Shown here piece after piece: positions 43,711 through 51,480 of a stretch of DNA of 51,508 bases. The number at the start of each line of letters is the position of its first letter. Positions within the stretch are counted from its first letter, which is position 1. Location: the NCBI GenBank assembly GCA_025350905.1, contig JANXWY010000407.1, positions 1 to 51,508 on the forward strand, given 5' to 3'. Made by a program: the position numbers and the translations under genes. The stretch is from Verrucomicrobiota bacterium (GTDB taxonomy: Bacteria > Verrucomicrobiota > Verrucomicrobiia > Limisphaerales > JADLHS01). The notes under the pieces are model-generated. The model did no database searches. It saw nothing but the letters and a program-made list of their open reading frames with translations, and was not told the origin of the DNA.

Positions 43711-44010
43711 ATGAAACTATTCAATCGAACCAATAGCCTCCTCGCCGGCGCCGGAATGACGCTCGCCTTGCTGGCGCTGACCTCCCCGGCCCTGGCCGAA
43801 GATAAGAAAACCGACAAGCCGAAGCCCTACACACTGGACAAGTGCATCGTCTCCGACGAGAAACTCGGCGAGATGGGCAAGCCGTTTGTCTTCACCTACG
43901 AAGGCCAGGAAATCAAACTGTGCTGCAAATCCTGCCAGAAAGATTTCAAGAAAGAACCGGCCAAGTATATCAAGAAACTCGCCGACGCCGGGAAAACGAA
44001 CAAGAAGTGA
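43711..44010 (+). CDS. Exported metal-binding protein (YHS/TRASH-like)
   Basis: 99 residues. A signal peptide (NSLLAGAGMTLALLALTSPALA) is followed by a Lys-rich linker and a short domain: DKCIVSDEKLGEMGKPFVFTYEGQEIKLCCKSCQKDFKKEP. The single Cys, then Cys-Cys-x-x-Cys and the C-x-x-x-F-x-x-x-P ending are the pattern of YHS/TRASH-type zinc-finger-like domains that bind soft metals such as copper. A high Lys content follows. It lies upstream of the Cus-type efflux genes on the same strand and may deliver or buffer metal in the periplasm (inference). Confidence 0.82.
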   Translation: MKLFNRTNSLLAGAGMTLALLALTSPALAEDKKTDKPKPYTLDKCIVSDEKLGEMGKPFVFTYEGQEIKLCCKSCQKDFKKEPAKYIKKLADAGKTNKK

Positions 44011-44068
44011 GGCGGGAAAGCCAGCCGCCGGTTAGCCCGGCGCGCACACCTCATGTTCCATTAATCGC

Positions 44069-44407
44069 ATGAAACGGGCAGCCGCCATTATGCTGAGCCT
44101 GATATTCCTCTGGCTTCAGGTGCTGTCGGCTGCCCAATCGCCTTTCCTCCCCGCCCCGGCGGTCCGCGCGTGTTGCGGTTGCAAGCAACGGGCTTGCTGT
44201 GTGACCCCTCCCGCCCCCGCCCCCCGCCCGCTGCCCGTGACGGTCAATCCGCCAGGATCCCAAAACCAGTTGTCTGTTCCGGTTTCCACGCTCGAGGCCT
44301 GGACTTTGCCCACCATCGCCCCCGCACCAGTTTCGCCTTCCGCTTCCGCGCCGCTCCCGGCGCCGGGCGTGCCGCTCTTCACGCGGCATTGCGCCCGACT
44401 GATCTGA
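44069..44407 (+). CDS. Small exported Cys/Pro-rich protein of the metal-efflux locus
   Basis: 112 residues. Residues 1-22 form a signal peptide (AAAIMLSLIFLWLQVLSAAQS). The mature part begins with a dense Cys cluster, ACCGCKQRACCV (34-45), then a long Pro/Ala/Ser-rich tail without predicted fold. Five cysteines in twelve residues suggest a metal-binding site. It lies 58 bp after the YHS/TRASH-like gene and 85 bp before the outer-membrane component of the pump. I know no named family. The reading frame has clear signal-peptide character, so it is probably real. Confidence 0.7.
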   Translation: MKRAAAIMLSLIFLWLQVLSAAQSPFLPAPAVRACCGCKQRACCVTPPAPAPRPLPVTVNPPGSQNQLSVPVSTLEAWTLPTIAPAPVSPSASAPLPAPGVPLFTRHCARLI

Positions 44408-44492
44408 TTCTGCCTGGTTAAACACCCGAAGTGTGTACCGCGCTGTGGTACACCTGTGGCTCCGTGTTTTGCGTTGGGGAAGAATCGTGATT

Positions 44493-45812
44493 ATGAAAAA
44501 AAATATTCGGTTGATGTTGTTTTTGCTGCTGGCGCGCACTGGCTGGAGCGCTGAACCCCTGTCGACCAACGGCGTGGTCGTCACGCCGGAATTCGTGAAT
44601 CAGCTCGCCGAGGAAATGCGCGAACAGAATCCCGCCTTGCAGGCGGCCCGCGCCCGCACCAATGCCGCCGCAGCGAGCGTGGCCGCCGTGCGCAACTGGG
44701 AGGACCCCATGTTCATGCTCGGCGGCATGGTTGCCGACAAGGAAATGCGTGCCAACGATGGCGACATCCTCTATGGGGTGGAGCAGAAATTGCCGCTCTT
44801 CGGCCGGCCGGGCCTTGCGCGCAAGGTTGCCCTCGCGGAATCCGACGTCGCGGTGTCGAAAGAGAATGCCGAATTCCAGGTGCGCCGCGTCGAACTGGCG
44901 GTCGCCCTGTTCCGGACGGCGCTGGCGAATCGGACCGTACTTATCGGCGAACAGGATTTGGGCTGGCTCGACACCGTGGTTGCGGCGTTGGAAGCCCGGT
45001 ATCGTTCCGGAGCAGCTTCCCTGGTCGAGTGGACGCAGGCTCAGAACGAACGCTCCAAACGGACGGCGCAATTGCAGACCGACCGGGACCAGCTCACCCA
45101 GCAACACATTGTTCTCAATCGCCGGCTCGGCCGCAGCCTGCTGCAACGCTGGCCCGATCTGGAACTGCCTGCCGTGGCCGAAGCGGTGCGTTTCAGTCCG
45201 ACGCTGGTGAATTTTGCCACCCGATACGAACCGCGGCTACACACGCTCCATGAGGAGGCCCGCGCCGCGCGGGCGATGGCCGAGTTGACCCGGCGCGAGC
45301 GGCTTCCCGAAGTCAGTGCCGGCCTGCTGGCGCGCAATTACAGCGGCACTGGCGAATTCCGGCAGGGCGAGGTCGTGCTCCGCCTGAGCCTGCCGTGGTT
45401 CAACTCGGGCAGCTATCGCAGCGCCACCCGGCGCGACGAGGCGCGGGCCAAAGCCGCGGAACTGGACGCCGTGGACTACGCCGCCAGCTTGCGCGAGGAG
45501 GTTCATGGGCTAACGGTGAAAATCGCCGCCGCGCGACGTGAGGCGTTGGTGTACCGCGATGAGATCATTCCCCGAAGCGAAACCGCGATCGAAAGTGCGC
45601 GCGCGGCGTGGGAATCCGGTCGCGGCATGTTCCGCGATGTGCTCGAAGCGCGGCGCATGCTTTTCGAAGCGCGCTTGATGAATGCCCGTGCGGTCGCTGA
45701 ACAATACGAAATGCTGTCCGACCTCGCCCTCTGCTGCGGGCTCGGTGATCTGGAAGCGTTGAAAATGCTCGAAGACAAATTGAAAGCCGAACCGGGAGCA
45801 ACCCAACCATGA
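44493..45812 (+). CDS. TolC-family outer-membrane efflux protein (CusC-like)
   Basis: 439 residues. Signal peptide RLMLFLLLARTGWSAE, then two OEP repeats of long helices: AEEMREQNPALQAARARTNAAAASVAAVRNWEDPMF and DILYGVEQKLPLFGRPGLARKVALAE in the first, RLHTLHEEARAARAMAELTRRERLPEVSAGL and GEVVLRLSLPWFNSGSYRSATRRDEARAKA in the second. Together with the adaptor and pump genes downstream it forms a tripartite channel exporting metal ions across the outer membrane. The ATG at 44493 begins the signal peptide. It overlaps cusB by 4 bp (ATGA at 45809). Confidence 0.9.
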   Translation: MKKNIRLMLFLLLARTGWSAEPLSTNGVVVTPEFVNQLAEEMREQNPALQAARARTNAAAASVAAVRNWEDPMFMLGGMVADKEMRANDGDILYGVEQKLPLFGRPGLARKVALAESDVAVSKENAEFQVRRVELAVALFRTALANRTVLIGEQDLGWLDTVVAALEARYRSGAASLVEWTQAQNERSKRTAQLQTDRDQLTQQHIVLNRRLGRSLLQRWPDLELPAVAEAVRFSPTLVNFATRYEPRLHTLHEEARAARAMAELTRRERLPEVSAGLLARNYSGTGEFRQGEVVLRLSLPWFNSGSYRSATRRDEARAKAAELDAVDYAASLREEVHGLTVKIAAARREALVYRDEIIPRSETAIESARAAWESGRGMFRDVLEARRMLFEARLMNARAVAEQYEMLSDLALCCGLGDLEALKMLEDKLKAEPGATQP

Positions 45813-47527
45813 AAACGAAATCAAATCGGACCCGGGCGCTGTCCTGCATTCTGGCGGCGCTTATGGCGGGCTGCTTCGGCGGCTGCGGCAAGCCGGGATC
45901 GTCCGCCACCGCCGTCGGTGGGAAGGAGCGCAAAGTTCTCTATTACCAAAGCGCGATGCATCCATGGATCAAGTCCGATAAACCCGGACGCTGCACGATT
46001 TGCGGCATGGAACTCACGCCGGTTTACGAAGGCGAGGCCGGTCTCGACCTGACGGGCGATTCCTTACCGCTTTCCCCATCGACCATCCGCGTGTTGAATG
46101 TGCAAACTGCGGAAGCGCAGCTGCGGCCGCTCACCAAGACGCTCCTGGTTTCGGGAACCATCGACGATGATGACTCGCGACATCGCGTCCTGTCGGCCTA
46201 TCTCCCCGGGCGCATCGAGACGCTGCACGTGAGCTTTGTCGGCGCCGAGGTGAAGCAAGGCGAGGCGCTGGCCGAGTTTTACAGCCCCGCATTGCTGCAG
46301 GCCGAACGCGAGTACCGCCTGCTCGCCGGCCCGGATCAGGCCGATCTGCGAGTCGCGAGCGCCTCGCGTTTGCGCCAGATGGGATTGACGCCCGAGCAAA
46401 TCGCCGCGCTTGCGACGAAATCCCCCGAAGCCCTGACCTCCCAAATACTCGCGCCCATCAGCGGCACGGTCGTGGAGAAAAAAGTTTATGCCGGCCAGTA
46501 CGTGCAGGAAGGCGAGAAACTGTTCGAACTCGCGGATTTTTCGACGATGTGGTTTCAATTCCGCGCCTACGAACAGGACCTGCCGTTCATCCAACTCGGC
46601 CTGACGGTGGACGTCACGACGCCTTCCCTCCCCGGAAAAACATTTACCGGCAAGATCAGCTTCATTGATCCCAATTTTGATGAAGTCACGCGTTCAACCA
46701 AGGTGCGCGTCGAGCTGGGCAACCCGTTGGTGGACCACCACCGCCGGCTGCTGCATCGGCTCTACGCGGAAGGCAACGTACAATTGGACGCAGCCAAGGT
46801 GCTCACCGTGCCCCGCAGCGCCGTCCTCCAGACCGGCGCGGAAGCCGTCGCCTACGTCGAACAGGGCGGTGGCGCTTATGTTCGCCGGGTCCTCAAACTG
46901 GGTCGCCGTGGCGACCACTTCATCGAAGTGCAGGACGGACTCGCCGCCGGCGAAAAAGTCGTGGTGAATGGTAACCTGCTGATGGATGGTCAGGCGGAAA
47001 TGAATCGTTCGTTTGCGGCGCCCGCCGAAATGACCCCGGCCACAAACACCCTTCCGGCGGACTTGCCGCCGCTGACCGAAACCCAGCATAGAGCCGTCGA
47101 AGATTTTTTCCTGGTGGCGGATGCGGTTACGGCGGCGTTGGCGGCGGATAATTTGGAAAAATTCAACGCGCAAGCGGCAATTACCCACGACGCGGCCGGC
47201 AAACTGTTCACGTCCTTCGCGGGCAGCGAAAGCTGGCAAGCGCGCGCCAAGGAAGTTGAAGCCGCCTCGCATCTGGCCAAAGTCCACGATCTCAAAGAAG
47301 CCCGCCGCGCATTTTATCCCTTCAGCATGGCTGCCGTTGCCCTCGCCCAGGCGGCCCGGCGAGCGGGCAACGAATTCCCGTCCCTTAAAATCTTTCGTTG
47401 CCCGATGACCAAGGATGCGTTCCCGGGCGCCGCCAGCCGGGGGGAATGGATTCAACTGCGCCCGGAGATTCGCAATCCTTGGTTTGGCGCGGAGATGCTG
47501 GATTGTGGTTCGGAGGTGAAGCCATGA
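45809..47527 (+). CDS. cusB: CusB-like periplasmic adaptor lipoprotein with heavy-metal-binding and extra C-terminal domain
   Basis: 572 residues, longer than typical adaptors (about 400). Lipoprotein signal with lipobox ending at Cys22 (LAALMAGC). A heavy-metal-binding domain follows (about 43-74: YYQSAMHPWIKSDKPG, RCTICGMELTPVY). The membrane-fusion part comes next: beta-barrel and lipoyl halves (YLPGRIETLHVSFVGAEVKQGEALAEFYSPAL, SQILAPISGTVVEKKVYAGQYVQEGEKLFELAD) and FIDPNFDEVTRSTKVRVEL. After residue about 425 a helical DUF3347-like domain (VEDFFLVADAVTAALAADNLEKF) and a CPMTKDAFPGAASRG segment, probably also metal-binding, are added. It passes metal to the RND pump. It is coupled by ATGA to the genes on both sides. 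Confidence 0.93.
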   Translation: MKTKSNRTRALSCILAALMAGCFGGCGKPGSSATAVGGKERKVLYYQSAMHPWIKSDKPGRCTICGMELTPVYEGEAGLDLTGDSLPLSPSTIRVLNVQTAEAQLRPLTKTLLVSGTIDDDDSRHRVLSAYLPGRIETLHVSFVGAEVKQGEALAEFYSPALLQAEREYRLLAGPDQADLRVASASRLRQMGLTPEQIAALATKSPEALTSQILAPISGTVVEKKVYAGQYVQEGEKLFELADFSTMWFQFRAYEQDLPFIQLGLTVDVTTPSLPGKTFTGKISFIDPNFDEVTRSTKVRVELGNPLVDHHRRLLHRLYAEGNVQLDAAKVLTVPRSAVLQTGAEAVAYVEQGGGAYVRRVLKLGRRGDHFIEVQDGLAAGEKVVVNGNLLMDGQAEMNRSFAAPAEMTPATNTLPADLPPLTETQHRAVEDFFLVADAVTAALAADNLEKFNAQAAITHDAAGKLFTSFAGSESWQARAKEVEAASHLAKVHDLKEARRAFYPFSMAAVALAQAARRAGNEFPSLKIFRCPMTKDAFPGAASRGEWIQLRPEIRNPWFGAEMLDCGSEVKP

Positions 47528-47616
47528 ACCCCGAAAACGCTGTGGACCAACTTTTGTTGCCTATGCAGCAAAAGTTTGTCGCGGGAATCAAGGAACGCTC
47601 GGAGGTGTTCCCATGA
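47524..47616 (+). CDS. 30-residue micro-ORF between cusB and cusA, ATGA-coupled at both ends
   Basis: The ATG at 47524 overlaps the cusB stop (ATGA), and the TGA at 47614-47616 overlaps the cusA start (ATGA at 47613). A strong ribosome-binding site GGAGGTG lies 5 bp before this ATG (47512-47518), and the same site lies 5 bp before cusA (47601-47607). The product begins MNPENAVDQLLLPMQQKF and ends with SEVFP; it is amphipathic, with no signal or membrane segment. It may be a coupling peptide that keeps ribosomes loading onto cusA, or a small pump subunit. Its edges carry an 18-bp direct repeat, so it may also be a chance product of a duplication. Confidence 0.6.
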   Translation: MNPENAVDQLLLPMQQKFVAGIKERSEVFP

Positions 47617-50600
47617 TCACCCGCCTTATTGAATGGAGTCTGAAGAATCGCTTCCTCGTGCTCTGCGGCGCGCTGATGTTGATCGTCCTCGGCGTGCGCG
47701 CCGTCTTCCGCACGCCGGTGGATGCGATTCCGGACCTAACGGAAAACCAGGTGCTGGTTTATGCCGACTGGATGGGGCGCAGCCCGCGGGAAGTGGAGGA
47801 CCAGGTCACGTTTCCGCTCTCGACCGGCTTGCAAGGTCTGGCCGGCGTCAAGGATGTGCGGGCGACTTCGATGTTCGGCTTCTCGCTCCTCACGCTCATC
47901 TTCGAGGAAAACGTGGACCCCTACTTCGCCCGGACCCGCGTGTTGGAGCGGTTGAATTATCTCCAGGCAGCGATGCCCGAAGGCGTAAAGCCGCAACTCG
48001 GTCCGGACGCCACCGGTCTGGGTTGGGTCTATCAATACTACCTGCACGTGGACCCCGCGAAATCGCCGGACGGGGGTTACGACCTCGGTAAGCTTCGCGC
48101 GACGCAGGATTGGTTTGTTCGGTATCAACTCGCCAGCGTGCCGGGCGTGGCGGAAGTCGCCAGCATTGGCGGGTTCGTGAAGCAATATCAAATCGAACTT
48201 TCTTCCAGCAAAATGCGCGCGGTGAACGTCACCCTCGGCGAAGTGCTCTCCGCCGTCCAGGATGCCAACCTCAACGTTGGCGGCAAGGTCATCGAGGAAA
48301 ATGGCGCCGAGTTCGTGCTGCGCGGCGAGGGCCTGATCGAAAGCATCGACGACTTGGAACTCATCGCCGTGAAAGCGGCGGGCGGCACGCCGATCTATCT
48401 GCGCGACCTGGCGACGGTTCAGATCGGCGGCGATTTCCGACGCGGGGCGCTTGACCTCAACGGCGCGGAGGCGGTGGGCGGAACGGTCGTGATGCGCACC
48501 GGCGAGAATGCGAAGGCCGTCATCGAGCGCGTGAAGGCGAAAATCGCGAAAATCGCGCCGAGCCTGCCGCCGGGCATTTCCATCCGGCCGTTTTACGATC
48601 GCAGCACGCTCATCGACCGCACGATTGACACCCTCAAGCATGCGCTGCTCGAGGAAATCATCCTCGTGACGCTCGCGCACATCATTTTCCTGTGGCACTT
48701 CCGCAGCATCCTCATCGTCACCCTGCCGCTCCCCATTTCCATTTTGATTTCGTTCCTGCTCATGAAGGAATTCGGCATCACGAGCAACATCATGTCGCTG
48801 ACCGGCATCGCCATCGCCATCGGCGTGCTGGTGGATGCGGCGATTGTGGTGACGGAGAATGTGATTCGACACTGCGAGCAGGCGGAGGAGGAGAAACGGA
48901 AGAAGTATTCAGTATTCAGTGTTCAGCGTTCAACACCGGGAGGCGCCGACTCAGCAGCACTGAACACTGACGCTCTGACAACTAATCCATCTCCCCGCCT
49001 GACCGCAGCGGAGACCTTGGAAGTGACTTTGATTGCCTGCAAGCAAGTTGGCCGTCCGATTTTCTTTGCCATGGCCATCATCATCCTCGCCTTTGTGCCG
49101 GTGTTCGCGCTCACGGGGCAGGAAGGCAAGTTGTTCCATCCGTTGGCCTGGACGAAGACCTTTGCGATGGTGGGTTCGACGCTGCTTGCGGTCACGTTGG
49201 TGCCGGTGTTGTGCAGCCTGCTGGTGCGTGGACCGTTTCACAGCGAAGACAAGAATCTGGTGATGCGGTTGCTGCTCAAGATTTATGATCCCGTGCTGAA
49301 CTGGGCCTTGCGGCATCGCAAAACCGTCCTCGGCGCGGCGGCGACGCTGCTGGCGTTGGCGTTGCTCACGGCGTTCGGCTTGCCGCGCGTTTGGGTGAAG
49401 ACGATGCGTGATGCCGGTTGGCCGAATATGGCGAATCTGGTCCAGGGCTTCGGCAAGGAATTCATGCCGCCGCTCAACGAAGGCAGTTTGCTCTACATGC
49501 CCGTGATGCTGCCAAAGACCGGGCTCGCCGAAATCCAACGGGTGATGGCGTGGCAGGACCAGGTGTTGGCGACCGTGCCGGAGATCGAAACCGTCGCGGG
49601 CAAGGCGGGCCGCTTCGAGACGCCCACGGATCCGGCGCCGACCGAAATGTTGGAAACCACGATCACGCTGAGGCCAGAATGGATTCCCACGAATCGCACC
49701 GTGCTCGGCTTCATCAAAATCCCGCGCGTCATTCGCAACCCCGCATGGCGCGCGGGCATGACCGTCGAGAAACTGAAAGCCGAACTCAATGAAAGGATGA
49801 AGGTGGTGCCAGGTTACGTGCCGGCGTTTTTGCAGCCGATTGAAAACCGGATCCTCATGCTCTACACCGGCATCCGTGCCCAGGTGGGTGTGAAGATTTA
49901 CGGCGACAATCTGGAGGCGCTCCAGCGCAAAGCGTACGAGGTTGAGGCCGTGGTGAAGCAAATTCCAGGGGCCTCGGGCGTGTCGCCGTCGCGGGTGCAA
50001 GGCAAACCTTATCTGAATGTAAAGGTGGATCGCCGGGCCCTGGCGCGTTACGGCTTGAGCGCTCGGGCCGTGCTCGACGCGGTGGAAGTGGCCATTGGCG
50101 GCAAGAATGTGAGTGTGACCATCGAAGGGCGCGAGCGGTTTCCAATTCAGGTCCGGCTCGAACGCGGCGAGCGCGACGACATCGAGAAGCTGGGCAGTAT
50201 CCTGATCGCGGCGCCAAACGCGATGAGCGGGGGGGCAAAGGAAGCCGCGCCGAGCGGGGGCGCTGGTGGAGTCGGCGGCATGGGCGGAGGGGTAGCCAGC
50301 CCGGCCGCAAGTTCAGCGGGTGCGAGCGGAGGCAACCCTGCGCTCACTTACATCCCGCTGGCGATGGTGGCCAAGCTCACGCGCGAAATTGGCGCAAACG
50401 AAATCGCCAGCGAGAACGGCCGTTTACGCGCTTACGTGCAGGCCAATGTACAAGACCGCGACCTGGGCGGATTCGTGAGCGCCGTCGAGACGGCGATTCA
50501 GAAACTGGATTGGGGCAACATGACCTACCAGATGACCGGCGAATACGAGAACCAGCGGCGGTTCACCAAGACGATGCAGGTCGTGTTCCCGGCCGTGCTG

Positions 50601-51110
50601 CTGATCATTTTTATGATGCTCTACCTGGTTTATCACAGCGCCTTGGAGGCCGCGCATGTTTTGCTGGCGGTGCCCTTCGCCCTGAGTGGCGGCGTGTTTC
50701 TGCAAAAAATGCTGGGTTACAACTTCAACGGTGCCGTGTGGGTCGGCTATATCGCGCTGTTCGGTACGGCGGTACAAACCGGCGTGGTGATGGTGGTCTA
50801 TCTCGAAGAGATGGTGAAAAAGCGCATGGCCGAACGCGGCAACGCCTTCAACGCCGCCGATCTGGTTCAGGCTGTGAAGGACGGCGCGCGGCTGCGATTG
50901 CGGCCAAAGGTGATGACCGTGGCGACCATCGTGGCGAGCCTGCTGCCGATCATGTGGAGTCATCGGCAAGGCGCGGAAGTCATGAAGCCGCTCGCGACGC
51001 CGGTCATTGGCGGCATGTTGAGCAGCTTGATTCACATCTTGATTGTGACGCCGGTGATTTTCTGCTGGCTGCGCGAACGGGAGTTGAAGCAGCAAACCAG
51101 GGTGGAATAA
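47613..51110 (+). CDS. cusA: CusA-like heavy-metal RND efflux pump
   Basis: 1165 residues, some 100 longer than typical CusA/CzcA (about 1040-1050). Signatures: a first helix FLVLCGALMLIVLGVRAVFRTPVDAIPDLTENQVLVYADWMGRSPREVEDQVTFPLSTGLQGL in outline, PGVAEVASIGGFVKQYQI, the proton-relay helix ITSNIMSLTGIAIAIGVLVDAAIVVTENVI with its conserved Asp, and FGTAVQTGVVMVVYLEEMV in the C-terminal half. Two additions explain the extra length: residues about 432-463 derive from a genomic repeat, and residues about 870-912 are a Gly/Ala/Ser-rich stretch in the second porter region. The upstream locus with metal-binding proteins points to Cu(I)/Ag(I), though another divalent cation is possible. Confidence 0.93.
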   Translation: MITRLIEWSLKNRFLVLCGALMLIVLGVRAVFRTPVDAIPDLTENQVLVYADWMGRSPREVEDQVTFPLSTGLQGLAGVKDVRATSMFGFSLLTLIFEENVDPYFARTRVLERLNYLQAAMPEGVKPQLGPDATGLGWVYQYYLHVDPAKSPDGGYDLGKLRATQDWFVRYQLASVPGVAEVASIGGFVKQYQIELSSSKMRAVNVTLGEVLSAVQDANLNVGGKVIEENGAEFVLRGEGLIESIDDLELIAVKAAGGTPIYLRDLATVQIGGDFRRGALDLNGAEAVGGTVVMRTGENAKAVIERVKAKIAKIAPSLPPGISIRPFYDRSTLIDRTIDTLKHALLEEIILVTLAHIIFLWHFRSILIVTLPLPISILISFLLMKEFGITSNIMSLTGIAIAIGVLVDAAIVVTENVIRHCEQAEEEKRKKYSVFSVQRSTPGGADSAALNTDALTTNPSPRLTAAETLEVTLIACKQVGRPIFFAMAIIILAFVPVFALTGQEGKLFHPLAWTKTFAMVGSTLLAVTLVPVLCSLLVRGPFHSEDKNLVMRLLLKIYDPVLNWALRHRKTVLGAAATLLALALLTAFGLPRVWVKTMRDAGWPNMANLVQGFGKEFMPPLNEGSLLYMPVMLPKTGLAEIQRVMAWQDQVLATVPEIETVAGKAGRFETPTDPAPTEMLETTITLRPEWIPTNRTVLGFIKIPRVIRNPAWRAGMTVEKLKAELNERMKVVPGYVPAFLQPIENRILMLYTGIRAQVGVKIYGDNLEALQRKAYEVEAVVKQIPGASGVSPSRVQGKPYLNVKVDRRALARYGLSARAVLDAVEVAIGGKNVSVTIEGRERFPIQVRLERGERDDIEKLGSILIAAPNAMSGGAKEAAPSGGAGGVGGMGGGVASPAASSAGASGGNPALTYIPLAMVAKLTREIGANEIASENGRLRAYVQANVQDRDLGGFVSAVETAIQKLDWGNMTYQMTGEYENQRRFTKTMQVVFPAVLLIIFMMLYLVYHSALEAAHVLLAVPFALSGGVFLQKMLGYNFNGAVWVGYIALFGTAVQTGVVMVVYLEEMVKKRMAERGNAFNAADLVQAVKDGARLRLRPKVMTVATIVASLLPIMWSHRQGAEVMKPLATPVIGGMLSSLIHILIVTPVIFCWLRERELKQQTRVE
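48906..48970 (+). repeat. Inverted repeat embedded in frame within cusA
   Basis: TCAGTGTTCAG (48917-48927) and CTGAACACTGA (48960-48970) are a perfect 11-bp inverted pair, preceded by the direct motif TATTCAGTATTCAG. The block reads as a low-complexity peptide (YSVFSVQRSTPGG...) between the helix bearing the conserved Asp and the next helix. Confidence 0.7.
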
Positions 51111-51150
51111 TCGGGTCGCGCCAATATTTCTCACGGTCGGACGAGGAATC

Positions 51151-51480
51151 TTGAAAGAAGTCTCCGGTTCCTGCGAATGTGTGCCTGTGCCAGCAACTCG
51201 CATCCGAGATCCCGTCGCCGCTGACCCGGACGCCACGCGCTCGAGTCTCGTGAAGCGTCTGGGCAACTGGAATGACCACGGCAGTTGGCAGGACTTCTTC
51301 GACACCTATTGGAAGCTCATTTACGCGGTCGCCGTGAAGGCCGGCTTGTCGGATGCCGAGGCCCAGGACAGGGGTGTTTCATCTGGGATAAGCAAGCCGC
51401 AGGTGAGGAGGAGGTTAGTGGAAAATGACTGGACATCGGCAAGACGACTTTCTACACCTTGGGCATGCCGAAGCCACTAA
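51151..51480 (+). pseudogene. Truncated ECF RNA polymerase sigma factor
   Basis: Residues about 29-72 match the N-terminus of a planctomycete/verrucomicrobial ECF sigma group: SSLVKRLGNWNDHGSWQDFF, DTYWKLIYAVAVKAGLSDAEAQD. After AEAQD the family continues VVQETV..., but here the sequence changes abruptly at about 51369 into unrelated residues ending at 51480. Region 2.2 onward and region 4 are absent, so the gene is broken by a deletion, insertion or rearrangement. The TTG start is uncertain. The window ends 28 bp later, so a remaining 3' part beyond it cannot be excluded. Confidence 0.75.
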
